NCBI GenBank assembly: GCA_035582835.1
Contig: JAYKAV010003352.1
Span: forward strand, 26,006-90,005
Length of the DNA stretch: 64,000 nucleotides
Reading direction: 5' to 3'
From: Phoebastria nigripes
Taxonomy: Eukaryota; Chordata; Aves; Procellariiformes; Diomedeidae
Shown here: piece after piece, positions 37,373 to 50,000 of the stretch
Layout: each line of letters starts with the position of its first letter
How positions within the stretch are numbered: position 1 is the first letter of the stretch
Notes under the pieces: generated by a model
Databases searched by the model: none
Told to the model about the DNA's origin: nothing
The model's input: only the letters and a program-made list of their open reading frames with translations
Position numbers and translations under genes: made by a program

Positions 37373-39502
37373 CNGTTCATAGCAAAATGTCATACCTGAA
37401 TCTTCCAAAATACACCAGAGCGCCCTGGGATGCTCAGCCTTTCAATGCCTGCAGTGATATTTACACAGAAGGAGCGGGTAGGAGACTGAATGCCAACATC
37501 TGTTGAATCTAAGCTGCTAAAGTATGACTCTGCAAGTTATTTCAATAAAACTACTCTCTTACATTTAGTTAGGGAGACAGAAGTCTGTCCTTGGATCAAT
37601 GATGAGCAGTGAACAGCAGTATTTCCAATTCCAAGTATTTAGAAATCATGAGTCAGGTTTTCCAAATCTTAGAAATAATGAAATAGGTTTTTAAAAAGAA
37701 TATTGCAGGATATGTCTTATTTCTGCTTTCTCAACTTTTTGGGTGCAATTGGTTTACTTGTGAAGTATTTCAACAGGAATACATGGTTTCTAAGCTTGCT
37801 TTTAAAAATGACACTCAGCTTCTGACATATTCCTGTGTTCTAGATCTGGGCTTTAACAGCAAGACCAAACATTCCTGGTAAATTTACATGTGCTAATAAA
37901 TGCAAACTCCTTGCCAAATTCATATCCCCCACAATATGCAAGGAGCATCAGAAGTGAAAAGTAAATTAAATCTGTGACTGCTTCCTAGTTCTGTACTAGA
38001 AGTTGCACAAATTTAAAGCGAATGTGGATTATAGCCAAATTCTGTTACACGGGTTTCATTCAAGGTAACTTTGCTGCTGTCAGCTAGCCAGTAACGTCTA
38101 CTCTAGCCATCAAACNTGATCACTAAAAATTCAAGATGGGTAAGAAATAATTACTATAATAATGTTTTTTTAAATTTGTCTTTTGTGTTTCTATAGGGTT
38201 TACCTTACTTTTTTTCCTCTTTCTTACTTTTAAGTTTTCATAGTTTATTTTTAATACCATTTCTTTGAATGGTGACAGCTAAAACTTTAAAAAATGAAAG
38301 TTGAGATTCATAATAATCACCTAATGGCTGAGGCCAAGGCTGTAATGAAAGCATCAGTCATCTTGAGACCTGTGACATNTTTACTAGAATTAATAAAATT
38401 GCTAGAATTGTCAACGAAGGAGAAGTTGCCTTGTAATCAATTCGCTCTGGCTGTATGTGATTTTATTGTGAGACTGTTGTTGGGTTCCCAAGGTCTTTAA
38501 AGAATGGTACCCAATTCTGATAGACTTGATACAGTTTTCCTTTTAAAACGTGCTCTTTATAATACATTTGCGTGGTCGTTTGCACACAGACAGGCTCAAG
38601 CCTGGTGTTATTTATACATGGACACAGTCTTCATCTTGGAGCTGGTTCTCACTTGGCCAGAGGATTCCCCCATCATTGCACTCTCCTGCACCCTGTGACA
38701 TTTGTGTCCTACTCTCCAGCACGTACGTGCAGACAGGATTCAATCCTCAGTGCAGGCAGATTGCTCTAGCTCTGTTGATGGCAAAAACAAGCTTCGCTGG
38801 ACTTCAGCTGTAGTTATAAAACTTTCCAGATACTGAAGACTTAGCTGCTTTTTGGGTATATGAGCTTCATGGAGTTTGGTGGAGTTCGCAGGAGTTTGCC
38901 TGCTCCAAGGATCCATGCCAGTGTTTTTTAGGAAGGTTTTTAAAAAAATGTGTATTCCAATTGTTACCTATAATTGAGATAATATTGCAAAAATCTGTGT
39001 AGCTTATTGACCTGACAGAGTGTAAACAGCCTTTTGGAAGCCTCCCTATATGAAATATTCCAGCCCTTGTATTGTTCTTGTACACAAAGTGCATGGAGAG
39101 AATAAGCAATAAAATACCAGATGGATTTCCTTTGAAACATAATTACTATCCAGGTGCAGACCCCACTTTTCACAGTCAAAGATTTCCATCATTTTAATAG
39201 GATTCTTTTAAGTTATAGCATCAGCGTCTCCTGACCTGAACTATCGGTCAGTGCACTGCACATATGGTACCGGTGAAAAAAAAAGAGGGGTTCACTTCTC
39301 AATCCTCTTTGGCCACTGACTTTTTTTCCCAAGAATGGTAATTGAGATGCCAGTTGGTGCCCACTCTGGCAGTGACTTTCTGCGGGGGACGCACCTGGCC
39401 CGAGGGAGCTGTGCTGAAACTCATTTGGTCTTTGCAGAGAGCCAAGCAAGAACGTTTCTTTTATTTTTTTTCCTCCTCTTTTCCTTGCAAGGGAGCAGAG
39501 CA

Positions 39503-39530
39503 ATAAAATAATAATAATAATAATAATAAA
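39503..39530. repeat. (AAT)n microsatellite
   Basis: AATA followed by eight ATA-type units. It lies next to no recognisable element. Confidence 0.9.
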
Positions 39531-39999
39531 AAGGCATAACCAGTCTCCCCTCCCATTCTGACATGTTGAGTGCCAAAACTCAGATCAAGTCTTTAAGGCG
39601 AAGTGAGAACGCAATGAAAACAGGGGCTTTATTATAAAGGCAGGGCTGTGAACTTTTTAACTCTCGCAGTGCTCCCGGATGTGCCTCTTCACACTGTACA
39701 CAGCTGCTGAAGGCTTCCAGGGACTGTGGGTGGTGGGTGAGGAAAGGGGAAGAGGTGGTTTAGCTATGCACAATATTTCCCATAAGAAATAAAGCAATAG
39801 AGTCTCACCTCACTGCCTGTTTTTCCACATATATTGAGACGGGAATGTATTTATATAACCCTATTAAAAGGGAACACTCAGTAGCAAACTCGGTCTTTAA
39901 ATAGCTACTGTTCTGCATACTCCAGTCTCCAAACTCCTCAATTTCAACTCACACCCACTTACATTCTTTTGACATATTCCTCAGGTTTTTTGTGACTTT

Positions 40000-40072
40000 G
40001 GGGTCAAATCCAAAACTTATTGAAAGCAGTGGAAAGACACTCAGTGAATTCAGTGGAATTTGGATAATACTC
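40000..40072. repeat. Palindromic ancient repeat (AAGTCAATGG-type)
   Basis: GGGTCAAATCCAAAACTTAT, TGAAAGCAGTGGAAAGACAC and GAATTCAGTGGAATTTGGAT follow a self-complementary motif common in sauropsid interspersed repeats (GATCCAAAGCCCATTGAAGT, then its complement). The minus-strand open frame overlapping it is therefore repeat-derived. Confidence 0.45.
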
Positions 40073-40221
40073 TTAGAGCTCAGATACCATGGTGATAAAT
40101 GCAATAAATTACATAGACAAAAGTTGCCCATTTTGGGCTAGCTCCGCTTCTACAGAAACAAATTAAACTGTTGCTATTGACTGCCACAGGAATCAGTTCT
40201 GCCCCTTCCCTGGTGGCATTT

Positions 40222-40376
40222 AAGCAGCTCTCAAAACATTTTACAAATAAGGGGAATATCTTTATCTCCCATTTACAGATGAATAAACTGAGGCACGGAG
40301 CCACGATTAAACCTGTGAGTCAGGCAGTGCAAAAGAGCTAGAATTAGACGCAGATACCAGTCCCTGGACCACCCAG
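40222..40376 (-). mobile_element. MIR-like SINE fragment
   Basis: CTCCCATTTACAGATGAATA, AACTGAGGCACGGAG and GAGCTAGAATTAGACGCAGA correspond in order to the antisense MIR core and tRNA-proximal part. The sequence before them (TCAAAACATTTTACAAATAA) matches the 3' end seen in related sauropsid copies. Confidence 0.6.
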
Positions 40377-43300
40377 TGGAAAAAGAGAGTTTATTAGCTG
40401 CTGGCAGTCTCGTAGACTCTGCCGGTGCTACCAGGTCCTACTGATGCCAACAGGAGTGGAGGGCAACCAACGTCCTCCTGTAAATTGTTGAGCGTTAATA
40501 ACCTGAGCAGCCCTTCAGAAGTAGTTTGTTTTTACCACCAAGATGCATTATTTCATCCTTTCCCCCCCCCCCAGCGTTCATATTTTCCCTTTGACTCCTG
40601 TTATTTTGGTTCCATTTAGCAAATACATTCTTGGGTTTTTTTCCCCTGTGTCCCTCCAGCCACCTTAGTTTGCCTTTTTTTTTTCCTTCTTTCCCTTAAA
40701 AACTTTTTTCCTCATTCAGTGCACTAAGTGGATTTACGACCCATTTAGGCAGCTTACAGTGGCATTGCTTTTACAGTTCAGAGGCAGAAGGGCCATAAAA
40801 AGATTTACAGTTACAGCAAGAGTCGGTTGCATGGAAGTTCGAGATCCAAATTAGACAAAGGGAGCAGGGCTGTGTGAGTGGCCAGTAAAAGAAGCTTGGA
40901 AACAAAAACAAATGAAACTGCTGTTAGAGGAGGAGGTTGGGGTAGGGGCAGAGAAGGAGGAGGAAAAGTTGCCTGTTAACTTCATGTTACTATTGCAACA
41001 GCTCTGTTAATTCTGTTATATAAAGCCCTTTTTCCTCCTTTTTTTCCTCTCTCNATGTTGTTGTTGGACAGATTTTCTTTGCAAACACAAATCTCAAACT
41101 GGAGAGCAGCAACTTCACACAGTAGTTGAGATTCCAAGGCAGATATTCCCAGGATGTTGGCAGCTGTTTTTGCTGCTGCTGCTGGGACTCCAGGATACGA
41201 ACTCCAGAGAATAAAACCAAGTGGCTGAAGGAATGGGACCGGTCAGAGTGGAGGACTTCAGGTTGCATTGCATGAGGATAATCTGGCATTTAAAAGAAGC
41301 TAGAGACTGGGAAATAGGTTTTATCCTCTCCCCCACTAGATTTTTCCTGCTGACTTCAAAAGAAACAAGACCAGGCTTGACCAAATCCATAACAAGCTGA
41401 GGCAAAAGGGAGATTTGCTACTGACATTGAAGGAACGTGTCTGGGCACATAGACAGAGACTATAGCTGGAGTCTGCAGAAGGTTGGGGGCTGCACTTCTG
41501 TGAGACTCAGACCATATGACATTCCATCAGAGCTGTGGACAGAAACCGCTTTGGAAAGCAAAGTGTCCTTTCTGGGCAGCCTGAAAAGATGCCACCTTTG
41601 TTTGAATCTACAGGTGCGTCTGGCTGGATGGGTACAGCCAGGTCTGCTCTGCTGGTGGGCTGAGTTGGTTTTGATGCAGGCCAGCTACAGTCTAGGTGCC
41701 ATATAGTCTGTACCGTGGCACTGCACCTGTGCTAATAGGCCTTTTTGAGGGATCTGAGCTTAACAGTTCAGGAATGACACCATGCTAATGCAGCAACAGG
41801 GCTTGAAACTGGTTGGAGTGCAGGTGGGGCAAGCACAAGATGGTCTGCACTCACCCACAGGGATGTGCCCTATTCAAGTGCAGCGTGAGAATGGCTCCGA
41901 TGAGCCTATGCTTGACTGTTTATTCCACTTTGTTGGGCTTTTATTGTACCTATGTAAGTATATAGTGTGGAAGCAATTGTAAATAAGCTGTAGACATAAG
42001 AAAGCCAATACTTGCCAGTTTTGCTCTAAATGCCAATTTTTTTTTAGATAGTTGAAAAGCACACTATTGTTTTGTTTTCCTTCTCGTGACCGTTATATTT
42101 ATCTGCTGTTCCCGTTTCTAACCAACTTCCTGTTCAAAATATCGCCTTTAGTTTCCCTTAGATACGGCACCCTTCATTTCCTGAATGCTGTCCAACTGCC
42201 TTCTGGGCACCACTCAATCAATGCCTGCATTTCAGAAGTGGATGATGTGTCTATTAGTTGCCTTATTCTTAATTTCTGTTGACTATCGTTACATTGTTCA
42301 GGTTAGCAGCAGCATGGGAGTTTTTATTTCCTAATTTCTTGTGTATTTTTTTGTGAGCTTCACTGGTGAAGTTGGTGAAGTTCTTGATATTGCTGGTTTC
42401 CTTGGACCTTGTTTCCTTGGTGTCTTGGCTATCCTTTACTCACTACGTGCTCATAGCTCTCCAGTGAGATTAGTGTTACTGGTGGTGTAGAGGACGCTGG
42501 GATCCTCTGGATGAAAAAAGACTCCATGAAGATAGACGTTTCATCCTTGTTCTTTGCTCCCACACGTTCTCACATGGATGTTAACACTCAGGTTTCAGGT
42601 TATCTACAAGAGGAAAAAAGCAATCACAATGCTTTCCCTACATCCTTTTTAGATCTAGTTCTTCCTCCTTCAGAAGACAAATCTCCTAATAAGAAGAGTG
42701 GTAATACTTTAGAAAGGTTTGGCTGGTGTTTTGCTTTCTAGGGGAAGAAGCAGCCAGCCTCAGAGAGAGAGGCTTCAGCCTAAACCAGAAACAAAATATC
42801 ACTCAGGCCCCTATTAAAATTTAAAAGTTAATTGATGATAGCCAGATGGACATCTCTTACCCCTTTTCCCTCCCTCCTCCCTATGGCAATCCGTATATGC
42901 AGCCGTCCCCTTGCACGCCTCGGACACGTGAAGTGTGTGCTGCTGTGTTTGCTTCATGCACGTTTGCGGTCCTGGGCTCTGCAGCTCTGCAATATTAGCC
43001 GTCCTGCCAGCTGGCTCCCTTTCTAATTGATGTTTCGTGTGGTGCTGTATAAACCTCAAGTGACCAGTCATTCGGGACACTGATGGATTTCTGTGGCTCC
43101 CACTAGAGATTTTCAACAGGACACTCAACTGTTACCATTTCTGCTGTGTCAGGGCTGTTCCCNTCTCCTCCTTTTTGCATCCCCCCACAGCGCTTGCTCT
43201 CGCTTCTGTCTCGTTTCCCGCTTTCTCTTTCAATGAGAAGGGCCTTGAACTTCTGGTAGAGACTTGACATATGAGAGAAAGCATTGAAAAGGAGAAAAGA

Positions 43301-43804
43301 CTGTATTTTATGAGCGATGGTTAAAATGTATTCTTGAAGTGCTATTTCTTTTTTTTAAGTTGAATATAGTCGTGTGGGCAATACAGCAATTTCCATGAAA
43401 AATTCTTACAGTGGTAAAAGGCTTCACTTTTTTCGGGGGGGGAAAGATTGTAAATGAATACAGTCTTTTTATAGACTTACTGGGTCTGCATTTGTGGTTG
43501 ATTTTTCCTCTCGTTCCCTCCTTTTGTTCTTTTCCTTTTTCTTCTATATATACACAAGAACTAAATAATTAAAAAACCAGTAAACCAATTACTTTTAGAC
43601 TTTATGATTCTATTAATTGTAAAACCAAATCAGTGTTTTCAGTTTGAATCAAGTTGGCAAAAACATGAAAACCATTTTGGAAATACTTTGAAAAAATGTC
43701 TACTATTCTTTATAGAAATGAGTATGCATTTCCCAGGGTGGGGGGAAGCAACCTTTTTCTTTCTCTATAAAGAAAATAGAAAGGATTTTAAAAGCTAAAT
43801 TTTA

Positions 43805-43870
43805 ATGGCCATCGATGTCACAGGTCAATACAGCCGGGATCCAACGCCGGGTCTGGGATCGTCAGAAAAG
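43805..43870 (+). CDS. Candidate first coding exon of 22 codons (plus strand)
   Basis: An ATG at 43805 opens a frame of exactly 22 codons. The peptide begins MAIDVTGQYSRDPTPG and ends at a perfect splice donor (GAAAAG|GTAAGT) in phase 0. Six CpGs fall within 66 bases, while the preceding several hundred bases are AT-rich with very few. An in-frame TAA lies nine bases before the ATG, so this would be a start rather than an internal exon. The start context is weak apart from G at +4. It could be an alternative first exon of a plus-strand gene beginning inside the minus-strand intron. No downstream exon was found. Confidence 0.25.
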
Positions 43871-45171
43871 GTAAGTTAATTTTTCCATTGTTGGAGTTGT
43901 TTTAACTCCTTCCCCCTTCTGTTTTACCTTCCACTTACCACCTCCTTCAGAACTGAAAATGAACCATACGCCTCTGCAGAGGACTTGGTCGCCCTCCTCA
44001 CCACCCTCCTCCATCCCCAGCGGGTCCCCCTGTGCCGGGGCACAGTTGGGGTGTGGGAGGTGCTGCCGTTCCCTCCAGCCCCGTGCAGGACACGCACGGG
44101 GCAAATCCCACGTCTGCAGCAAGGCTCAGGCTGTCCAAGTGAGCTGCATATCAGAAATGACTTTTACTTAACCTAGGAGGCCCCCACATCCCCTTTAAGC
44201 TGTTTTTGACTGTGTCTTCGAGTGTGTAATGTGCTCCGTAAACAAATATTCTGTGTTTTTTTAACTGGTTCATTATGAGTTGAGTTGTACTTCAGGCACG
44301 GGACGTGGGGAGGAAGTGGTGGGACCAGGAGCAGAAGGGGATACAGCAGCAGCCTCAGACCCAGAGGACTGCAAGGAAGCAAAATATGGATGGCTGCCAG
44401 AACAAATGCAGAGCCTTTTGGGAAACCGTTTTGAGGCCTCATGAAGAAGTCAGAGAACTAATAGGTTAAGAAAGGCACAAATAATGTCAGACCTCCAGGA
44501 GAGCCGTTTGCCATGGGCAGGTAGCTCCAACAGGGGTTTGCCCGTGCTTCCAGATGGCACATTGCTGTCTTGCTCTGTTATCACACCTTTGATGGGGTTG
44601 TCTGTGGACACCGAGGCCAGAGCCTCTGGACTTTTACAGTCCAGAAGCATGAAGCATTACCAAAATGAGTGAAAAAAAGGAAAAAAGACCTTGAAAATAG
44701 CAGCAACTTTGTAAATCTCCGTATGTGGTCTACCTTTTGGGGCTGGAATGAGGATCCTCAAAGGCATTTATGTGGCTAGAAGTCTGTGAGGCGTTGCACA
44801 ATGTTGTGTTAGAGAGAGCAACATCTGGGAAGATTCCTGTGCGTGTTTCCTCCCAGGTTGATCTGCGTGAGTTTATGGCCCTCTAGCTTGTTTATTAAAT
44901 TTTACCTTTTGGATTGAAATCATCACGAAAACTCATTGTGAGAAAAAAATGCACATCTCAGCTTCTGTTTGCTCAAAACCGAATCGAAAAAAGCTCATAT
45001 ATTCACTCCTTGATTTCTCTAGGAATTTTAGTGTAACAAGTCCCCTTTTTATTCCACAAATCGCTATGTTCAATGTTGTTTTGGAATAGTTATTAGTAAA
45101 CTGCTGTTTCAAAACCTGCAGGCGGCACCCAAGAGCACTGAATATGACTTCTCCAGGCTTTCTATTTTTAT

Positions 45172-45275
45172 TGGCCAGATTCTGATCTCAGTTACGAAGC
45201 TTTGCTGGCTGATGGAGATGAGGATCTGATCCCATGTTTTAGTAAAATGAGGCTCCACTGATTTACAGCTGAAAA
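45172..45275. repeat. Possible ancient repeat (CCAGATTCTGATCTCAGTTAC-type)
   Basis: GGCCAGATTCTGATCTCAGT, followed later by GAGGATCTGATCCC and CCACTGATTTACAGCTG, matches the start and end of a known sauropsid repeat motif (GCCAGATTCTGATCTCAGTT..ATTTACACC). The middle is diverged. Confidence 0.4.
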
Positions 45276-45769
45276 AAAAAATATCTGTTGCAGCTTCTTT
45301 CTCCCTAGGGTTGATGACTTCATTTTGCTGTTCAGTGGTCCATGGAAGGCTTTTTGGGTGCTGGCTTTAGGAGCGGGTATGGTAATAGAGACCACTCGTA
45401 ATGAGCCGGGGAACTGCAGAGCCTCACCCTCATTGACAGGAGCAAGAGAAATGGCTCATGAACATACTGAAGCAAAATGTGCAGTTCCAGGGATACAATA
45501 GTGATACAGTAGATGGGATATCCTGCCAAAATGCTGTCTAAGTAGCCATTAATGGACATCTGAGTTTTGCTAAATAATTAATGTGTCTGTTGTATTTTTT
45601 TCTTATAGATCTTTCAAGGAATTTAGTTTCTATTCCTTTGCATTTAGTTTCTATTCCCTGAAATGCTGCTTTTGAGCCTGTCTTCTCAAGCGTTTATAGA
45701 CATTGTCTGTAAGGCAGTTTTCTAATAGTAGCTCATGTTTGTTATGGCCAAAAAGCATTTAGCCCCAAG

Positions 45770-45862
45770 TGTGTAACAAGATAGATACCTCTCTTTGTTC
45801 TCACGGTATAGGCTGGAAACTGAGGCATAGCCTGCTGAAGTGGACTTGCCAAAGGCCCGTAT
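45770..45862 (-). mobile_element. Possible MIR remnant
   Basis: GGAAACTGAGGCATAGCCTG, then GGACTTGCCAAAGGCCCGTA, follows the antisense MIR core. Confidence 0.35.
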
Positions 45863-46972
45863 CATAGGCAAGAACATGTCTTGTCCTTTGACCCACACAA
45901 AGAAAAACTTTAATAGAGCTTTAAAACCTACTAAATGAACTGTCTGAATCCCAGCACTCAAGGAGTTCTGAATAATTCTCTTTTGTCCATCTCCACCTGT
46001 GAAAAATGGCTATTCTGTTGTTGTCCATACTGAAAATATCAGCACGTTGCACTGGCTTTGCAATCTCACTTTGCAAACTCACACAATGCAGAAATCTCAA
46101 ATAAATGATGGTGTGTGGAAGTGCTGGTAAGAGCAAGCCGCCCCCCGAACATAACTGGTCCTTTTCCAATTTTTCCTCAGTGTCTCTGTGGTTGGGCTGG
46201 CTGCCCCAGATGACTGGAAAAGGCTCTGTTCCTTGTTTCTCCCAACATCTGAATACCTGGGGAGTTTTGGCGTCTTCGTCCAAAATCCTGGCTATCGGTG
46301 TGAGGATGTCGGCTGCAATACAGCAACTTATATTCTTATCTTCTTATCACCAGTTATTTTCCGTGAGTGCCAGTTGACCACTTTGGCTTCCGCTTGCGGT
46401 TCTCAAAGGGAAAGAAACCAATATAATCATAGTATTAGTGGCTAGATCAAACATATCCCAATGACAAGGGGAGTAAGCAGGGCTGAGTTTTTGGTTTGGC
46501 CTTTGCTGAAGGTGGGAGACGTTCACTAACTTCAGTTGCAGATGTGGGTGTGGATCCAGGCAGAGCAGGCTGCACGTGCAGGGAGTTGGAGGCAGACGTT
46601 GGGTATGGACCGCTCCAGTCCTCGCAGCAGGGATACGGCACTGAGTACTCTGCTCTTAAAAATAGCAGGTAGGTCACAAACTAAGGTGTGAGCTTAGCTC
46701 CAAATGATGGTCAATTCTCTGAAACAGCCCAAACCTTTCAGCATATCCGCTTAGGACAAGGTGTTCTTCCTCTTCTGAAGCACAAAGGAAGGAAATGTAT
46801 CTTCAGGAAATGTTTCTTTTTCCCGTGGATTGTCTGAAGCAAGGTTCGACAATACCCGGAAAAAAAAAAATCGCCACAAAATTAATATAAAAGTAGGAGG
46901 GGTTATTGACAAAATGCATGATTTTTATGAGCTAGAGAAAAGAAAATGTGCTGTAACGCTCTATGCCAGCAG

Positions 46973-47042
46973 CCAAGAGTGCAACCGGGTGACCGCGGTG
47001 CAGCTGACGTGTGACCCGCGGACCCTGCCGTCTACGGGCCAG
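46973..47042 (+). CDS. GC3-rich patch ending in a splice donor (plus strand), candidate exon
   Basis: The stretch ends at a perfect donor (GGGCCAG|GTGAGT). Its last twenty codons read NRVTAVQLTCDPRTLPSTGQ, nearly all ending in G or C, in an otherwise AT-rich setting. Such codon use is typical of avian coding exons but also of any short GC-rich patch. The acceptor near 46972 (CTCTATGCCAGCAG) is mediocre. The open frame continues upstream to about 46830 through an A-run. Confidence 0.2.
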
Positions 47043-50000
47043 GTGAGTCAGGAGGCAGTGCCCCGTCCCCATCCTCTCAGCTCTTCTCTCGTCTTAAAAC
47101 AGCCATTAGAAAACAGAACAAGTGAGACACTTAGCAATATAAATGTTTACGTGTTGGAAGGAGGGATGCTACTTAACACCTAACCCAGAGGGGTAATTTA
47201 AACCCCCAAACCTGTAGGAAGCCTCCTTCTTTCTTCAGACCCCGGGAGATGCGTTAGACACGTTTCTTCTGAATACTGTGGCTCAGCTCCCCCTCCTTTT
47301 TTTCCACCCTTATTTTTCCTAGCCTTGGAGAGCTGTAGAGGAAATCTTGAAGGCAGCTGGTCTCTGGAAATGAAACCTATGAGATTTAATGCCTTAACTA
47401 AGAATGAAGGAGTTAAAAAGAAAATAAAAGAAATATTTAATTTAGTTCTCTAAAACAGAGCTCTGCCCAGTCCCCTCCTCCCACGTACACACCATCGACA
47501 CCCTACCACAGAAAACAAACCCCTCGGTTATTGCATAAGCCCAGCCCAGCGTGTCCCTGCAGTCTGCCGCAGACCTATAACCTCCTGCTCCTTCAGGCTG
47601 GCTCCAGCATGCTACGCTGTGAGTCTGACTTGACTGAAATAAGCATGGAGAGAGGCTTCCACAGAAACCTCTAAATGGGTTTTAATGTCTCCCCACCGTA
47701 GGATTCCCGGAATTAATTTGTGTCTGGCTTTTGAAATCAGGGACGCTGTGTTAAGGAAGATGGATGCCCCTAAGAAGTACTGAAAAGATGAAGGGATGAC
47801 AGTGGTGGTTTATGTAGTAAGCCTGGCCATGGATGCAGAGTAGTAAATGTGGTTGGTTGATTGAGATCAGATTTTTTATTTTTTCCAGTGGCAACGCCCA
47901 TGTAGTTTATTTATTTATTTTCCCCCTTCACTTCAAGGCACCTAACACCACCACCATATTTTATAAATCCCTGTGATTATAAATCTAGAAGGATGGCATT
48001 CTTGGTTGCCTCAGAGGCCAGGAGTCTACACCCACAGGAGACGGATGGGAGAAGTAGCCAGCAAGCTTTCTATATTATTGCACAGAATTGCAGGAACTGG
48101 TTTTGGTTTACACCGCATGGGGGAACGCAAAGTCTGCACAGAGCATCTCCATTTACTGCTTCCTCTGCGTGCAGCCAAGGCAGGATTCCTTATACTCTCT
48201 CTGCACAGTTACTGGGGAGGGAATAATGTCGTGCCTGCCCTGCAAGAGATGCAAAGCCACTGCTTTGCAGCAACTGTTTCTATTATTCTGCTGGTAGGAT
48301 ACGGCCCAAAAAGATTGAAAGTGCTTCATGTAACTGTGCAAGCTGGTGTGAGACACCAGGCTGGTTCAGCTCCTTTCTCCACTTCCACTTCTGTGCCTCG
48401 TGCCAGCAGAATGGCTCCAATAACTGCACGAAAAAAGCATCCCCTTACTTTCTCTTGCAGGGCAGCAGTGGCTGATGAGACTTTGAGACCCCCAAGACGT
48501 GGATAGTAAATAGAGATCATCGCTGCAGGATGAGTCAGGTTGTACTGCAAAGTTAGGAAGTGTTTTTCTGAAGTTTAGAAGATGAGTTTTAAAAGTAGGG
48601 GATTTAGTTTACATTTTTTCTTGGGCCACAAGGCCAGCTACAGAGTAAGAGCTAGATTTAGATTTAGAGTCATCTCTGAGCTTTGAAGAAAAGAAAAAAA
48701 AACAACAACAGGCATGTTTGATTTTGGTGCTTTGCTTCATCTTCTTGCTGCCTTGGCAATGGGGCTGCCTGTGGTGGTGTGGGGGCAGCCCCACAAGATC
48801 TCTGATCCTTCCCTCCTCTTCCTATCATTCACCTCCTCCCCAGCCCTACCAGAGTCAAATATAAACTTTCTTAAAATGAACATAAGACTCATTCCACTTG
48901 ACCAAGCCTGACTTCCCAGAAAATAAACAGCAAGAGCCGAGCCAGCCAGCCCCCTCTTCCGGAGCTGCCAGCCTCCGGAGAGGCGACAGATGGACCNGGA
49001 GCAATTCTGAGCCTTTTGCAGTGGAGAAGAGGGTTCCAAGGAGAGGGATCCCACCTAAGGGACTTCACGGGGTCCTCTGTAAAATAGCAATATTGCTAAG
49101 TGCCTTCATTTTCCCAGTTCTGATTTCTTTTTTTTTAGTCTCAGTTGTATCCTGGATAACTGGACACAACTGTTTCCCTGTCCTGATAATGGATCAAAAG
49201 GAGCCAGGTCAGTAGCACACATTAGTGCTATTGATAAAGAGGGCTCTTCAGAGCTCAACACTTAAACTAATCTGTACAGGGCAATAGCCGATTCCCTTTT
49301 ATAATAATTTTTACTGTTGCCCTTTATTTTCTTTCTATTAAAATGAAAAAAGAAAAAAAAAATTCAAACCCCACCATCGCCAAAATGGTGTATATTCATT
49401 AAAAGAATGACTAAAAAATAAAGAATAAAATATGCTGAACAGTTTTCCAACCCAATTTTGTCTTCAGAGTGGATTAAATTCATTTCTGCTATGCAGAAGT
49501 CACCTGGTACTGCACTGACTGGGATGTGCTAGTACTGTACCAGCTAGCCACGAAGGTGGACAAGTGAGGGGACACTGGAAAGGCTTCAGTTCCCGCTCTC
49601 CAGGGCAGCTCTCCCAGACACCGGACGTCCCCCCAGCCGCTGTGCCAAGTCTCATCTGCTTTGTCCCTCGGTGTCTGGTAGCGTACTCGAGGCAGCGAAG
49701 CTCTGCGGTGCAGCTGCCCTAAAACCACCGGAGCAGCCGTGACCTTTTGGACCTGAAGTCCACGCTTTTTTCTTAGACTCCCAACCCCATGGGCATCTCC
49801 CGTGTAATTCCTCGGGAGCAGCGTGTGTGCAGGTGTTGCCTGCGGTACTAAAATGATTCTCTCTGAAATAGCATGGGAAAGAAACAAGTGTAGACAAAAT
49901 AATAAATACACCTGTATAGGACTCCTTTTCCTTACCAGGCAGTAGACGTTTTGGGAGCTAGGTCAGAGTTATCTGATATGTCCCGGATCCCCTCTTCCTG

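Noticed and set aside
39949..40131. Minus-strand frame ending at a GTAAGT-like donor (39961)
   Set aside because: It overlaps a recognisable ancient palindromic repeat, so the open frame is repeat-derived.
42550..42610. Strong acceptor (TTTTTTCCTCTTGTAG) and a donor 30 bases apart on the minus strand
   Set aside because: All three frames contain stops, so it cannot be a coding exon; it may be a decoy pair.
49489..49911. Minus-strand 140-codon frame in a CpG-richer patch
   Set aside because: Part of it (49560-49496) has splice-like ends and a possible phase 0-to-2 reading as a linker exon, but the peptide is of low complexity and the donor is weak. I could not prefer it over the candidate at 61300.
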